Shown here in pieces: positions 1 to 7,789 of a stretch of 25,401 bases of DNA (position 1 is its first letter; each line of letters starts with the position of its first letter). A model generated the notes under the pieces. That model was not told where the DNA came from. It saw only the letters and a program-made list of their open reading frames with translations, and did not search any database. A program made the position numbers and the translations under genes. Source of the DNA: Citromicrobium sp. (GTDB taxonomy: Bacteria > Pseudomonadota > Alphaproteobacteria > Sphingomonadales > Sphingomonadaceae); contig PAVA01000051.1 of assembly GCA_002712945.1 (NCBI GenBank), positions 1 to 25,401 on the forward strand, written 5' to 3'.

Positions 1-135
1 GCCGAACCCTCCCCGGCGCCCTGCCGGGGCGGGCGCCCGGAGCCGATGGCCGAGACGCTCGCCGCGTCGACCGCACAGATCGTCGAGGGCGAGGATTTCG
101 TGCAAGGTCTGGCAGAGGCGGTGAGCGAAGAATGA
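1..135 (+). CDS. C-terminal end of an unidentified protein (5'-truncated by window edge)
   Basis: Frame 1 is open from base 1 and stops at TGA 133-135, giving 44 residues that end in ...GLAEAVSEE. The stop overlaps the ATG of the next gene (ATGA, 132-135), the usual sign of translational coupling within an operon. The visible tail is acidic with no recognisable motif, so no function is assigned. Its partner is a short-chain dehydrogenase, which suggests a shared metabolic operon but does not identify it. The reading is supported by the overlap and by codon usage like its neighbours. Confidence 0.6.
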   Translation, partial: AEPSPAPCRGGRPEPMAETLAASTAQIVEGEDFVQGLAEAVSEE

Positions 136-959
136 GCGAACACGAGAGCAGCCAACGCAAGGCGATCTTCATCACGGGTGGCGCGTCCGGCATCGGGCGC
201 GCCATCGCGCAGCGCTTCGCGAAGGGCGGCTGGTTCGTCGGCATCGGCGATGTCGACGAGGCCGGCATGACCGAAACCGAGCACCTGATCGCCAACGGCT
301 TCACCTTCTCCCACAAGTTCGACGTGCGCGACCGCGAAGCGTGGGACGAAGCGCTCGATGCCTTTTCCATGGCGGCGGGCGGGCGGATCGACGCGGTCGT
401 GAACAATGCAGGCATTCCGCTGGGTGGAAGCCTCGACCAGAACAGTGTCGCGGAGATCGAGCGCTGCCTCGACATCAACCTGAAGGGCGTGCTGTTCGGC
501 GCGCAGGCCGCGCTGCCGCACCTGAAGAAAACCGCGCCTGGTTCGTGCCTGCTCAACACGGCGAGCGCGGCGGGCATTTACGGCACCAGCGGCGCCAGCG
601 TCTATTCGGCGACCAAGTTCGGCGTGCGCGCGATCACCGAAAGCCTCGACGGCGAATGGGCCGATTACGGCATCAAGGTTCGCTCGATCATGCCGGGCTT
701 CATAGAGACTCCGCTGATCGACCAGGTGCCGAACGCCCAGAGTAACGAGGCTATCCGAGACCGCGTGAAAGCCGCCGGGCTGGAGATCACGCCGGTCGCC
801 GAGGTCGGCGAGGCGGCGTGGCAGGCGGTTCATGGCGACAGGCTGCACACGCTGGTCGGCAAGACCGCCAAGCGGGCGGCCTTTGCCGCACGCTGGATGC
901 CCGGCAAGATGCGCAAGATGGCGCGGTCCCGTGCCGAGGGGCCGATGGGCGGGAGGTAG
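132..959 (+). CDS. SDR family NAD(P)-dependent oxidoreductase
   Basis: A 275-aa classical short-chain dehydrogenase/reductase. The Rossmann glycine motif TGGASGIG is at residues 15-22, NNAG at 91-94, the active-site Asn region DINLKG at 114-119, catalytic Ser near 145 (NTASAAG), and the YSATK catalytic pair at Tyr158/Lys162. The PGF-IETPL stretch (188-195) is the usual post-catalytic loop. An acidic residue at the end of beta-2 (GDVDE, about 39-43) favours NAD over NADP; that is an inference from family rules. Substrate cannot be read from sequence. The C-terminal tail after about 245 is basic (RKMARSRAEG), like membrane-associated or lipid-active SDRs, but this is weak. The start overlaps the preceding gene's stop by four bases (ATGA), supporting this ATG. 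Confidence 0.93.
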   Translation: MSEHESSQRKAIFITGGASGIGRAIAQRFAKGGWFVGIGDVDEAGMTETEHLIANGFTFSHKFDVRDREAWDEALDAFSMAAGGRIDAVVNNAGIPLGGSLDQNSVAEIERCLDINLKGVLFGAQAALPHLKKTAPGSCLLNTASAAGIYGTSGASVYSATKFGVRAITESLDGEWADYGIKVRSIMPGFIETPLIDQVPNAQSNEAIRDRVKAAGLEITPVAEVGEAAWQAVHGDRLHTLVGKTAKRAAFAARWMPGKMRKMARSRAEGPMGGR

Positions 960-1061
960 GGCAGCGCGGGTAAACAGCTAACCTCGCGCTACCTCCGTCT
1001 TCATTCGTTTTGCGGCAGCCATCCGCCAGCCTTCCCAGGCGGGCGGGCGACGGCCCGTGAC

Positions 1062-1349
1062 TCAAAGCGCGTTGATCGCCTTCGCCATCTCGACATCGCG
1101 GTGCGACAACCCGTCCGCATCATGCGTGGTCAGCGCAATCTCCACCGTATTGTAGACGTTCGACCATTCGGGATGGTGGTCGTGCTTCTCGGCGAGCAGC
1201 GCGACGCGGCTCATGAAGCCCCACGCCTCGCTGAAATCGGCGAACTTGAAGGTCCGCTCGATCGCATCGCGGTCGGCCGCCATGCTCCAGCCTTCGAGCG
1301 CGCCCAGCGCGCTCTTGCGTTCTTCCTCGCCCAGTTTCTCGACCGCCAT
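1062..1349 (-). CDS. phhB: 4a-hydroxytetrahydrobiopterin (pterin-4-alpha-carbinolamine) dehydratase
   Basis: A 95-aa protein of normal length for the PCD/DCoH family. It carries the hallmark EKHDHHPEW (residues 54-62) and a C-terminal [15 protein letters not shown] segment; the histidines of this region dehydrate 4a-carbinolamine pterin. In bacteria the enzyme usually recycles the pterin cofactor of phenylalanine hydroxylase, or an enzyme related to molybdopterin or folate. No phenylalanine hydroxylase lies in this window, so the partner is unknown. Its start is well placed: GGAAGGA lies about seven bases upstream of the ATG at 1349. It is divergent from ccmA across a 65-bp gap and converges on the SDR gene. 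Confidence 0.93.
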   Translation of the reverse strand: MAVEKLGEEERKSALGALEGWSMAADRDAIERTFKFADFSEAWGFMSRVALLAEKHDHHPEWSNVYNTVEIALTTHDADGLSHRDVEMAKAINAL

Positions 1350-1414
1350 GGCAAAGTCCTTCCCGTGTTTCGCGATATTGCCGTGACGCGCCCCCTCGCC
1401 TAACCCGCGCAGCC

Positions 1415-1993
1415 ATGCAAGCCCGCCTTACAGCCAAGGACCTCGCCTGCCGCCGGGGCGAGCGGCTGCTGTTCCGCAAGCTGAGCCTCGATCTCGGGTC
1501 TGGCGACATACTCCAGGTGCGCGGCCCCAATGGCGTGGGCAAGACGAGCCTGCTGCGCATTCTCGCCGGGCTGGCCCACCCCTACGCGGGCACGATCGAC
1601 CGGAGCGGTGAGATCGCGCTGTTGGACGGTAGGCACGCGCTCGACATGGACCGCACGCTGGGCGATGCCCTGGCTTTCTGGGCGCGACTGGACGGATGCG
1701 CGGATATTTCCTCGCCGATGGCCCGTCTGGGGATCGATACGCTGGGCGACATTCCGGTCGGATATCTGTCGACCGGGCAGAAGCAGCGCGCGGTAATCGC
1801 CCGGCTGCTGTTACGCCCCCGCCCCGTCTGGCTGCTTGACGAGCCCTTCGCCGGGCTCGACACCGCTTCGCAAGGCCTGCTGGCCGACCTGATCGGCGAG
1901 CATTGCGGCGATGGCGGAGTTTGCGTCTTCGTCTCGCACCAGCCGGTCGACCTGCCCGCACAGGTGCTCGATCTGGCGGAGTATGCCGCGTGA
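1415..1993 (+). CDS. ccmA: Heme exporter ATP-binding protein CcmA
   Basis: A 192-aa ABC ATPase. Walker A is GPNGVGKT (37-44), the signature is LSTGQKQR (118-125), Walker B with catalytic Glu is VWLLDEP (138-144), and the H-loop His is 175 in FVSHQP. The short single-domain length and the [18 protein letters not shown] signature region, followed directly by a CcmB-like permease, identify CcmA of cytochrome c maturation system I. In that system CcmAB, with CcmC/D/E, powers release of heme-loaded CcmE into the periplasm. There is no clear Shine-Dalgarno before the ATG at 1415, but no better in-frame start exists. The stop overlaps the ccmB start (GTGA). Confidence 0.92.
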   Translation: MQARLTAKDLACRRGERLLFRKLSLDLGSGDILQVRGPNGVGKTSLLRILAGLAHPYAGTIDRSGEIALLDGRHALDMDRTLGDALAFWARLDGCADISSPMARLGIDTLGDIPVGYLSTGQKQRAVIARLLLRPRPVWLLDEPFAGLDTASQGLLADLIGEHCGDGGVCVFVSHQPVDLPAQVLDLAEYAA

Positions 1994-2646
1994 GCGCTTT
2001 CGCGAACCTCCTGCGCCGCGACCTCGCAATCCTGCTGCCGGGTGGCGCGCGCGGCTCCGCCTTCCTGCCGCTGGTCTTCTTCCTGCTGGTCGCGGTGCTG
2101 TTTCCCTTCGCCATCGGCCCAGAGCCGAGCCTGCTCGCCCGGACCGGCGGCGGGGTGCTGTGGATCGCCGCGCTGCTCGCGAGCATCCTCCCGCTCGACC
2201 GGCTGGTCGCCGCCGACCGCGAGGCGGGCGTGTTCGAGCAGCTGAGCCTTCGCGGAATCAGCGAAGAGGTGGCGATGGCGGCGCGGCTGCTGGCGCATTG
2301 GCTCAGCTTCGCACCGCTGATCCTGATCGCCTGCCTTCCGGGTGCAGCTCTGCTCTCGCTGACGGGAGCGACGTTCTGGCGGCTGATGCTCAGCCTGCTC
2401 GCCGGCACGCCGGGGCTCGCAGCGCTTGGGCTTATAACGGCCGCGCTGCTTGCGAGCTTGCGCGGAGGCACCGCGCTTGCCGGGCTGCTGCTTGCGCCGC
2501 TGGCGGTTCCGCTGGTGATTTTCGGCGCGGGGCACCTCGCGCGCGACGATATCAGCGGCGCGCTGTTCGCCGGTGCCTTCAGCCTGCTGCTGTGCGCCAT
2601 CGCACCCTTCGCCGCCGCCGCTGCGATCAGGGCTGCGCGGGATTAG
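1990..2646 (+). CDS. ccmB: Heme exporter permease CcmB
   Basis: An inner-membrane protein of 218 aa, matching the usual CcmB length of about 220. The start chosen is GTG at 1990, overlapping the ccmA TGA as GTGA. The upstream extension of the frame (from 1903) lies wholly within ccmA and is not coding. About six hydrophobic spans follow a short amphipathic N terminus ([15 protein letters not shown]). The conserved CcmB segment LDRLVAADREAGVFEQL sits after span 2 and is the best family marker. It forms the membrane partner of CcmA. No ccmC, D, E or F follows; the next gene (map) is on the other strand. Confidence 0.92.
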   Translation: MSAFANLLRRDLAILLPGGARGSAFLPLVFFLLVAVLFPFAIGPEPSLLARTGGGVLWIAALLASILPLDRLVAADREAGVFEQLSLRGISEEVAMAARLLAHWLSFAPLILIACLPGAALLSLTGATFWRLMLSLLAGTPGLAALGLITAALLASLRGGTALAGLLLAPLAVPLVIFGAGHLARDDISGALFAGAFSLLLCAIAPFAAAAAIRAARD

Positions 2647-2653
2647 GCGCAAC

Positions 2654-2729
2654 CGTCACCCCGGGCTTGACCCGGGGTGGTGCTTTATCTTCTGAAGAAG
2701 CCTTGCCCCGGATCAAGTCCGGGGTGACG
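2654..2729. repeat. Pair of palindromic intergenic repeats (inverted relative to each other)
   Basis: Two related 27-bp units, 2654-2680 and 2703-2729, face each other in the gap between convergent ccmB and map. Each unit is itself a hairpin: CCCCGGG-CTTGA-CCCGGGG (2659-2677) and CCCCGGA-TCAAG-TCCGGGG (2706-2724), both perfect 7-bp stems with 5-nt loops. The single difference in the stem is compensated (G-C replaced by A-T), so pairing is conserved. The units are reverse complements at 22 of 27 positions, so the whole block could also fold into one long hairpin. Short palindromes of this kind are common dispersed intergenic elements in sphingomonads (recalled, not checked). A role as bidirectional transcription end is plausible, although there is no long T run. 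Confidence 0.75.
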
Positions 2730-2744
2730 AGTGACAGTAGTGGC

Positions 2745-3572
2745 TCAATAAGGCGGCTTGTGCCGCTCCGTCGGGCTGAGCGTGAAGATCTCCACCCCGT
2801 CCTCGGTGATGCCGAGCGAATGCTCGAACTGTGCGGAGAGCGATTTGTCGCGGCTCACGGCGGTCCACCCGTCGCCGAGCACCTTGGCCCACGGCTTGCC
2901 TGCATTGAGCATCGGCTCGATGGTGAAGAACATGCCGGGCTTCAACTCCGGCCCCGTGCCCGCAACGCCCACATGGACCACTTCGGGCGCATCGTGGAAC
3001 AGCCGCCCCAGCCCGTGCCCGCAGAACTCGCGCACGACCCCGTAGCGATACTGCCTCGCGTGGGCCTCGATCGCGGCGCCGATATCGCCCAGCCGCGCGC
3101 CAGGTTTGCCCGCCGCCTCGATGCCGAGCATCAGGGCCTCGTGCGTCGCTTCGACCAGCTTCTTCGCCTTCAGCGGAGGATCGCCTGCGAAGAACATGCG
3201 TGAAGTATCGCCATGCCAGCCGTCGAGCAGCGGGGTCACGTCGATATTGACGATATCGCCGTCCTTGAGCGTCTTTTCGCTCGGGATACCGTGGCAGATG
3301 ACGTGGTTGACCGAGATGCAGCAGCTATGCGTGTAACCGCGATAGCCGAGCGTCGCGGGCACCGCGCCCGCATCGAGCATCATGCCCCGCACCGCATCGT
3401 CGATGCTGGCGGTGGTGACGCCCGGCTGGACCAGTTCGGGCATCGCATCGAGGATTTCGGCGGCAAGGCGCCCGGCCTTGCGCATCCCCTCGAAGCCTTC
3501 GGGCCCGTGGAGCTTGATCGTGCCGTCGCGATAGACTTCGGTCTCGCTGTCGATGGTCTGGTATTCGTTCAT
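2745..3572 (-). CDS. map: Methionine aminopeptidase, type I
   Basis: A 275-aa enzyme that removes the initiator Met from nascent proteins. All five metal ligands of the pita-bread fold are visible: Asp111 (NIDVT), Asp122 (HGDTSR), His186 (GHGLGR), Glu219 (TIEPM) and Glu250 (QFEHS). The substrate-binding His94 is in ICHGIPS. The type I length, without the insertion of type II, fits. The N-terminal 20 residues are an extension common in alphaproteobacterial homologues. It follows the lipoprotein gene on the same strand after 37 bp and converges on ccmB. The ribosome binding site is weak, so the exact start is slightly uncertain. Confidence 0.96.
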   Translation of the reverse strand: MNEYQTIDSETEVYRDGTIKLHGPEGFEGMRKAGRLAAEILDAMPELVQPGVTTASIDDAVRGMMLDAGAVPATLGYRGYTHSCCISVNHVICHGIPSEKTLKDGDIVNIDVTPLLDGWHGDTSRMFFAGDPPLKAKKLVEATHEALMLGIEAAGKPGARLGDIGAAIEAHARQYRYGVVREFCGHGLGRLFHDAPEVVHVGVAGTGPELKPGMFFTIEPMLNAGKPWAKVLGDGWTAVSRDKSLSAQFEHSLGITEDGVEIFTLSPTERHKPPY

Positions 3573-3609
3573 GAGGGCTAGATACGCATCGACGCCGCAA
3601 AAAGCGAGA

Positions 3610-4419
3610 TCACGAGATGAAATCCTCGCGATAGCGGGCTTTTACCGCCCCGCGGATCGCATCGTCCACGCTCAGTTCGACCTGATAGTCCCCTTCGGCA
3701 TAGGGCCCAGCGACGTAGGGCGCAGCATAGAGCATCAGCCGGTCGAACTTCTCGCCGTTGGACAACAGCACCAGTTCGAGTTCTTCCAGACCGGGGCAGC
3801 GATCGAACATGTCGTCGCTGTCGCCCAGCTCGCCGCCGCGCCGTGCCATGCGTTGTGCGTCCAGCGCATCGCAGAAGCGCGTACCGAGCGCCTCGGCCAG
3901 CGCCTCTTCCGATTCGAACAGCATGATCGGCTCGAGCAGACGCTGCGAGCCGACGTTCCAGAGCACGCTGCTGAGCCCGTAATTGCCGTGCGCCCCGCCG
4001 AAATAGGTCGCCCCGTTCTCGACCAGGCTCAGCCAGTCTTCGGTCTTCCCCGCCAGTCTCCATTCGATCGTGACCATGAAGCGGTTGTAGGGAAAGCCCT
4101 CCTCGCGCGCCTCGCGGCTGGCATCGCGCGCGGCGCGCTGCAAATCCGCCTCCTCGCGATTGGCCTGTTCGTCGAGCCGGTCCTTGAGGGCGGGGATAGC
4201 GCCGAGCGTCTCGGGATAGGAGAAGGAAAAGGCATAGAGATCGGTCTCTTCGGAGATTTCGCGCGCCGCGCCATCCGTGTCCGGAACCGCCGCCTCGGCA
4301 GAAGTCTCGCCGGTCTCTTCCTCGTCGACACCTGCCTCCTGCTCCAGCTCCTCGGGCGAGGTGCAGGCGGCAAGCCCGATACATGTTGCGATCAGAAGTT
4401 TCGCGAAACCTCCGGCCAT
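3610..4419 (-). CDS. Lipoprotein with DUF4163/DUF3298 (RsiV-like) domains
   Basis: A 269-aa predicted lipoprotein. Starting at the ATG at 4419 gives MAGGFAKLLIATCIGLAAC, a typical signal II peptide with lipobox LAAC and lipidated Cys at residue 19. The longer open frame upstream has no such feature and is rejected. An acidic linker (about 20-60) is followed by a DUF4163-like half (FSFSYPETL...) and a DUF3298-like half with the diagnostic GGAHGNYG turn and the repeated ...LFESEEALAEAL... segment. These domains occur in periplasmic or extracellular proteins, including anti-sigma factor RsiV, where they bind lysozyme; most members have unknown roles. No sigma factor or anti-sigma transmembrane anchor is present here. 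It probably shares a transcript with map. Confidence 0.8.
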   Translation of the reverse strand: MAGGFAKLLIATCIGLAACTSPEELEQEAGVDEEETGETSAEAAVPDTDGAAREISEETDLYAFSFSYPETLGAIPALKDRLDEQANREEADLQRAARDASREAREEGFPYNRFMVTIEWRLAGKTEDWLSLVENGATYFGGAHGNYGLSSVLWNVGSQRLLEPIMLFESEEALAEALGTRFCDALDAQRMARRGGELGDSDDMFDRCPGLEELELVLLSNGEKFDRLMLYAAPYVAGPYAEGDYQVELSVDDAIRGAVKARYREDFIS

Positions 4420-4489
4420 CTTGTCCAAATCCCTTACAATCGCGCGAATCCGGTTGAGCCGAAGCGCCAACCTCGCCATGCACGATATA

Positions 4490-5884
4490 ATGACCGAGAC
4501 TGCTTTGATACAGCCCGATAAGGGCCAGGACGCCACTACCCTCCACCTCGTCAACGAAGCGGGTTTCGCCGACTGGACGAAACAACTGAGCGACATCCAG
4601 CGCGCGATGCTCGACGCGCAGGGGTTCGCGGGCAAGGGTTACGAAACCGCGATCGTGCCCGCGACGCCGGGCAATGGGGCACAATGGTTCGCGGTGGGCG
4701 GCGTGGCCGACCCGGACTCACTTTCCAGCTGGTGCCTCGCGCGGCTGGCGGAAGTTCTGCCCGCAGGCACCTATCGCGTCGAAGGGCGCGAACCGGGGCC
4801 CGCACTCCACGGCTGGCAGACCGCACAATACAAGAACCTCGCCTATCTCAGCGATCCCGAGCCCAAGGGCCCGCGCATCCTTCTGACCAAGGACGCCAAG
4901 GCGATCGAGCCCGCCATCGCCGAAGCGCAGGCGGTCAATCTGGTGCGACGGCTGGTCGACACCCCGCCCGAGGACATGGGGCCCGCTGCGCTGGAGGACG
5001 AGATCGAGGCTCTGGCCAAGGCGCACGACGCCAAGCTGGAGGTCACGCGGGGGGATCGGCTGGAACAGCACTATCCGCTGGTCCATGCAGTCGGCCGCGC
5101 CGCCGCGCGCCACCATGCACCGCGGATCATGCATCTGAGCTGGGGCAAGAAGGACGCCCCCGTTCTGGCGATCGTCGGCAAGGGCGTGACCTTCGATTCG
5201 GGCGGGCTCGACATCAAGTCGAGCACCGGGATGGCGCTGATGAAGAAGGACATGGGCGGATCGGCCCATGCCATCGCGCTCGCCAAGCTGGTGATGCAGC
5301 ACAACCTGCCGGTGCGGCTGCATCTGCTCGTCCCCGCGGTCGAGAACGCGATTTCGGGCAATGCCCTGCGCCCCGGCGATATCGTCAAGAGCCGAAAGGG
5401 GCTGACGGTCGAGATCACCAATACCGACGCAGAGGGTCGGCTGATCCTCGCCGATGCGCTCGACCGGGCGAGCGAGGAGAACCCCGATCTGCTGATCGAC
5501 TTCGCCACGCTGACCGGCGCGGCGCGGGTCGCCCTGGGCCCCGACTACCCCGCACTGATGACCCGGCGCGACGAAACCGCCGAGGCGCTGATCGCGGCGG
5601 GCAAGGCGCATGACGACGAGCCGTGGCGCCTGCCCCTGCCCGGGATCTACAACGAATGGCTCGAATCCTCGCTCGCCGACTGCGTCAACGCGCACAAGAA
5701 CGGCTTCGCGGGCGCGAGCGTGGCGGGGCTGTTCCTCGACAAGTTCGTGGGCGAAGACATCGATTGGGCCCACTTCGATACCTATGCCTGGCGTCCGACG
5801 CCCAAGCCCGGGCGGCCCAAGGGTGGCGAAGCCTATGGCCTGCGCGCCAGCTGGCACATGCTGCGCGAGCGTTTCGGGGCATAA
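4490..5884 (+). CDS. Leucyl aminopeptidase family protein (M17)
   Basis: A 464-aa cytosolic metallo-aminopeptidase of family M17. The two-zinc site and catalytic residues are intact: GKGVTFDSGG (230-239, with Lys231 and Asp236), DIKSS with Lys243, KKDMGGSA (252-259, with Asp254), and the signature NTDAEGR (311-317) with Asp313, Glu315 and Arg317. The size and the divergent N-terminal domain resemble the PepB/PepA-like group common in alphaproteobacteria. Such enzymes recycle amino acids from peptides. The ATG at 4490 is chosen; an in-frame ATG at 4478 adds four residues and is equally possible, since neither has a clear Shine-Dalgarno. TACAAT at 4435-4440 could be a -10 box. Upstream codons of the long open frame lie antisense to the lipoprotein gene. 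Confidence 0.93.
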   Translation: MTETALIQPDKGQDATTLHLVNEAGFADWTKQLSDIQRAMLDAQGFAGKGYETAIVPATPGNGAQWFAVGGVADPDSLSSWCLARLAEVLPAGTYRVEGREPGPALHGWQTAQYKNLAYLSDPEPKGPRILLTKDAKAIEPAIAEAQAVNLVRRLVDTPPEDMGPAALEDEIEALAKAHDAKLEVTRGDRLEQHYPLVHAVGRAAARHHAPRIMHLSWGKKDAPVLAIVGKGVTFDSGGLDIKSSTGMALMKKDMGGSAHAIALAKLVMQHNLPVRLHLLVPAVENAISGNALRPGDIVKSRKGLTVEITNTDAEGRLILADALDRASEENPDLLIDFATLTGAARVALGPDYPALMTRRDETAEALIAAGKAHDDEPWRLPLPGIYNEWLESSLADCVNAHKNGFAGASVAGLFLDKFVGEDIDWAHFDTYAWRPTPKPGRPKGGEAYGLRASWHMLRERFGA

Positions 5885-5982
5885 GCGGCGGTGACAGACG
5901 AGTTGAAACGGTGTTGAGGTTGTTTGGCGGGCGGGCACGGGCTAAGCGCGCAAACCATCCGGATGACAATCGACCTTCCCGA

Positions 5983-6321
5983 GTGACCGAACCCGCATCT
6001 CCTTCCGTCGAAACGGAGCCCCTCGCCCTGACCGGGCCGGTCGAATGGCCGGAAAAGGGCACGCTGCCGCTGCGCCGCGATCTGGCGCATATCGCGCTCG
6101 CCCCGCGCTTCCTGGTCGCGAATTACGCGCAGCCTTCGGTCATGCATATCGGAAGCGAGCCCGCGCCGCTTGTCCGCTCGACCAAGGACGAAAGCGACGT
6201 GATCGCGACCTTGCCTGCCGGTTCACCCTTCGAGGCGCTCGACGTCACCACGACATGGGTGTGGGGCTGCATCGGGCCCGAAGGCCCCTCGGGCTATGTC
6301 AGAAGGTCCGCATTCGCCTGA
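5983..6321 (+). CDS. Small SH3-like domain protein
   Basis: About 112 residues from the GTG at 5983 (alternative GTG at 5911 or TTG at 5914). After a Pro-rich start there is a WPEKGTLPLRRDLAHIALAPRFLVANYA block, then an SH3b-like stretch from about 60 to 112: PLVRSTKDESDVIATLPAG, then W-VWG-C, then GPSGYVRRSAF. The GYV-R/K-S end is typical of bacterial SH3 folds. No signal peptide is visible with the GTG at 5983, so location is unclear. The stop TGA shares a base with the argC ATG (6319-6323), implying coupling. Function unknown; the domain usually binds peptide or cell-wall ligands. Confidence 0.8.
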   Translation: MTEPASPSVETEPLALTGPVEWPEKGTLPLRRDLAHIALAPRFLVANYAQPSVMHIGSEPAPLVRSTKDESDVIATLPAGSPFEALDVTTTWVWGCIGPEGPSGYVRRSAFA

Positions 6322-7259
6322 TGGCGACGCAAGTCTTCGTCGACGGGGCGGCGGGCACCACCGGCCTCGAGATCGTCGCAAGGCTGACGGCGCACCCCGA
6401 GTTCGAGCCGTTGGTGCTGGACGAGGCACGCCGCAAGGACCAGGCCGCGCGGCGCGAAGCGCTCAACGATACGCCCTTCGCAGTGCTGTGCCTGCCCGAC
6501 GATGCTGCGCGCGAAGCGGTGTCGCTGGTCGATCCGGCAAGCGGAACGCGGATCGTCGATGCATCCTCCGCGCACCGCGTTGCGGATGGCTGGACCTACG
6601 GCTTTCCCGAAATCGTCGGGCGCGAGGCAATCGCCTCTGCCGACCGGGTGAGCAATCCGGGCTGCTACCCGACCGGCTTCCTCGCCCTGGTGGCTCCGCT
6701 CGTGCGCGCAGGCCTGCTGCCCGCCGACTGGCCCTACACGATCAACGCGGTCAGCGGCTATTCGGGTGGCGACAAGGCGCTGATCGAGCGGTTCGAGGCC
6801 GAACCCGACATCGCCTTTCGCACCTACGCGCTGAACCTTGCACACAAGCACCTGCCGGAAATGAAGGCGCACGCCGGGCTGAAGCACCCGGTTCTGTTTG
6901 CCCCTTCGGTCGTTCCCGCGTTGCGCGGCATGCTGGTGGAGGTTCCACTCCATCTCGGGGCGATGGAACCCGCTCCCGATGCCGATGCACTGCGCGCGGA
7001 GCTGGAGAAATTCTACGCTCAATCGCCGGTCGTTCTGGTGCAATCCGGCCCTGCCCCGGCCGAGCTGTTGCTCCATCGGGACGCCGCGCCGTGGGATGGC
7101 ATGGAGCTGTACGTCTTCGGCAACGAGGGCGGCTGGAACGCCCGGCTCGTCGCTCGGCTCGACAATCTCGGCAAGGGGGCAAGCGGTGCGGCGATCCAGA
7201 ATCTCAACCTGATGGCCGGCTTTCCTGAAACTGCTTCGCTGCAGCTGCACTCGTCATAA
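6321..7259 (+). CDS. argC: N-acetyl-gamma-glutamyl-phosphate reductase, type 2
   Basis: A 312-aa enzyme of arginine biosynthesis that reduces N-acetylglutamyl phosphate to the semialdehyde with NADPH. The N-terminal Rossmann loop is VDGAAGTTG (7-15). The catalytic Cys115 lies in SNPGCYPTG (111-119), and the LAHKHLPEM segment (171-179) supplies active-site His. The length near 310 and the diverged N-terminal loop match the shorter ArgC type 2 found in many alphaproteobacteria rather than the 340-aa type 1. The start ATG at 6321 overlaps the stop of the SH3-like gene by one base; earlier codons in this frame lie inside that gene. No other arg gene is adjacent. Confidence 0.94.
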   Translation: MATQVFVDGAAGTTGLEIVARLTAHPEFEPLVLDEARRKDQAARREALNDTPFAVLCLPDDAAREAVSLVDPASGTRIVDASSAHRVADGWTYGFPEIVGREAIASADRVSNPGCYPTGFLALVAPLVRAGLLPADWPYTINAVSGYSGGDKALIERFEAEPDIAFRTYALNLAHKHLPEMKAHAGLKHPVLFAPSVVPALRGMLVEVPLHLGAMEPAPDADALRAELEKFYAQSPVVLVQSGPAPAELLLHRDAAPWDGMELYVFGNEGGWNARLVARLDNLGKGASGAAIQNLNLMAGFPETASLQLHSS

Positions 7260-7310
7260 TCGGCGCGTGCCGGGCCGGTTTGGAGTAACGAACTTGCCCC
7301 TTTATCGCAG

Positions 7311-7322
7311 TGCAACATTGCA
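7311..7322. promoter_or_regulatory. Palindrome upstream of glnB
   Basis: The 12-mer TGCAACATTGCA (5-bp arms, 2-bp centre) lies 65 bp before the glnB GTG in the 127-bp gap after argC. It is preceded by TTGCCC (7294-7299), a possible -35. It could be an operator, but it does not match the longer NtrC consensus, and no sigma-54 -24/-12 pair with correct spacing was found in the gap. Assignment as regulatory is an inference from position and symmetry only. Confidence 0.3.
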
Positions 7323-7326
7323 ATAG

Positions 7327-7725
<399 letters not shown>

Positions 7726-7727
7726 GT

Positions 7728-7754
7728 TTCCCCCGGCACGAAATTCCCCCGGCA
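7728..7754. repeat. Short direct repeat between glnB and glnA
   Basis: The 11-mer TTCCCCCGGCA occurs at 7728-7738 and again at 7744-7754, 16 bp apart start to start, just after the glnB stop. No hairpin with a T tract is formed, so it is not an obvious terminator. Purpose unknown; it may reflect a small local duplication. Confidence 0.5.
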
Positions 7755-7789
7755 TCCAACACGCCCAATAACCATCCGAAAGGAGCATC

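Noticed and set aside
960..1061. Terminator between the SDR gene and phhB
   Set aside because: A GCGCG...CGCGC stem with a bulge can be drawn, but there is no T run and the loop is large; not convincing.
4486..4491. TATAAT as promoter of the M17 aminopeptidase
   Set aside because: It overlaps the ATG at 4490 and has no -35 at proper distance; transcription from it would miss the start.
3578..4684. A 368-codon minus-strand open frame overlapping the lipoprotein
   Set aside because: Low-complexity Arg/Gly-rich; the lipoprotein frame has a lipobox and domain likeness, this one has none.
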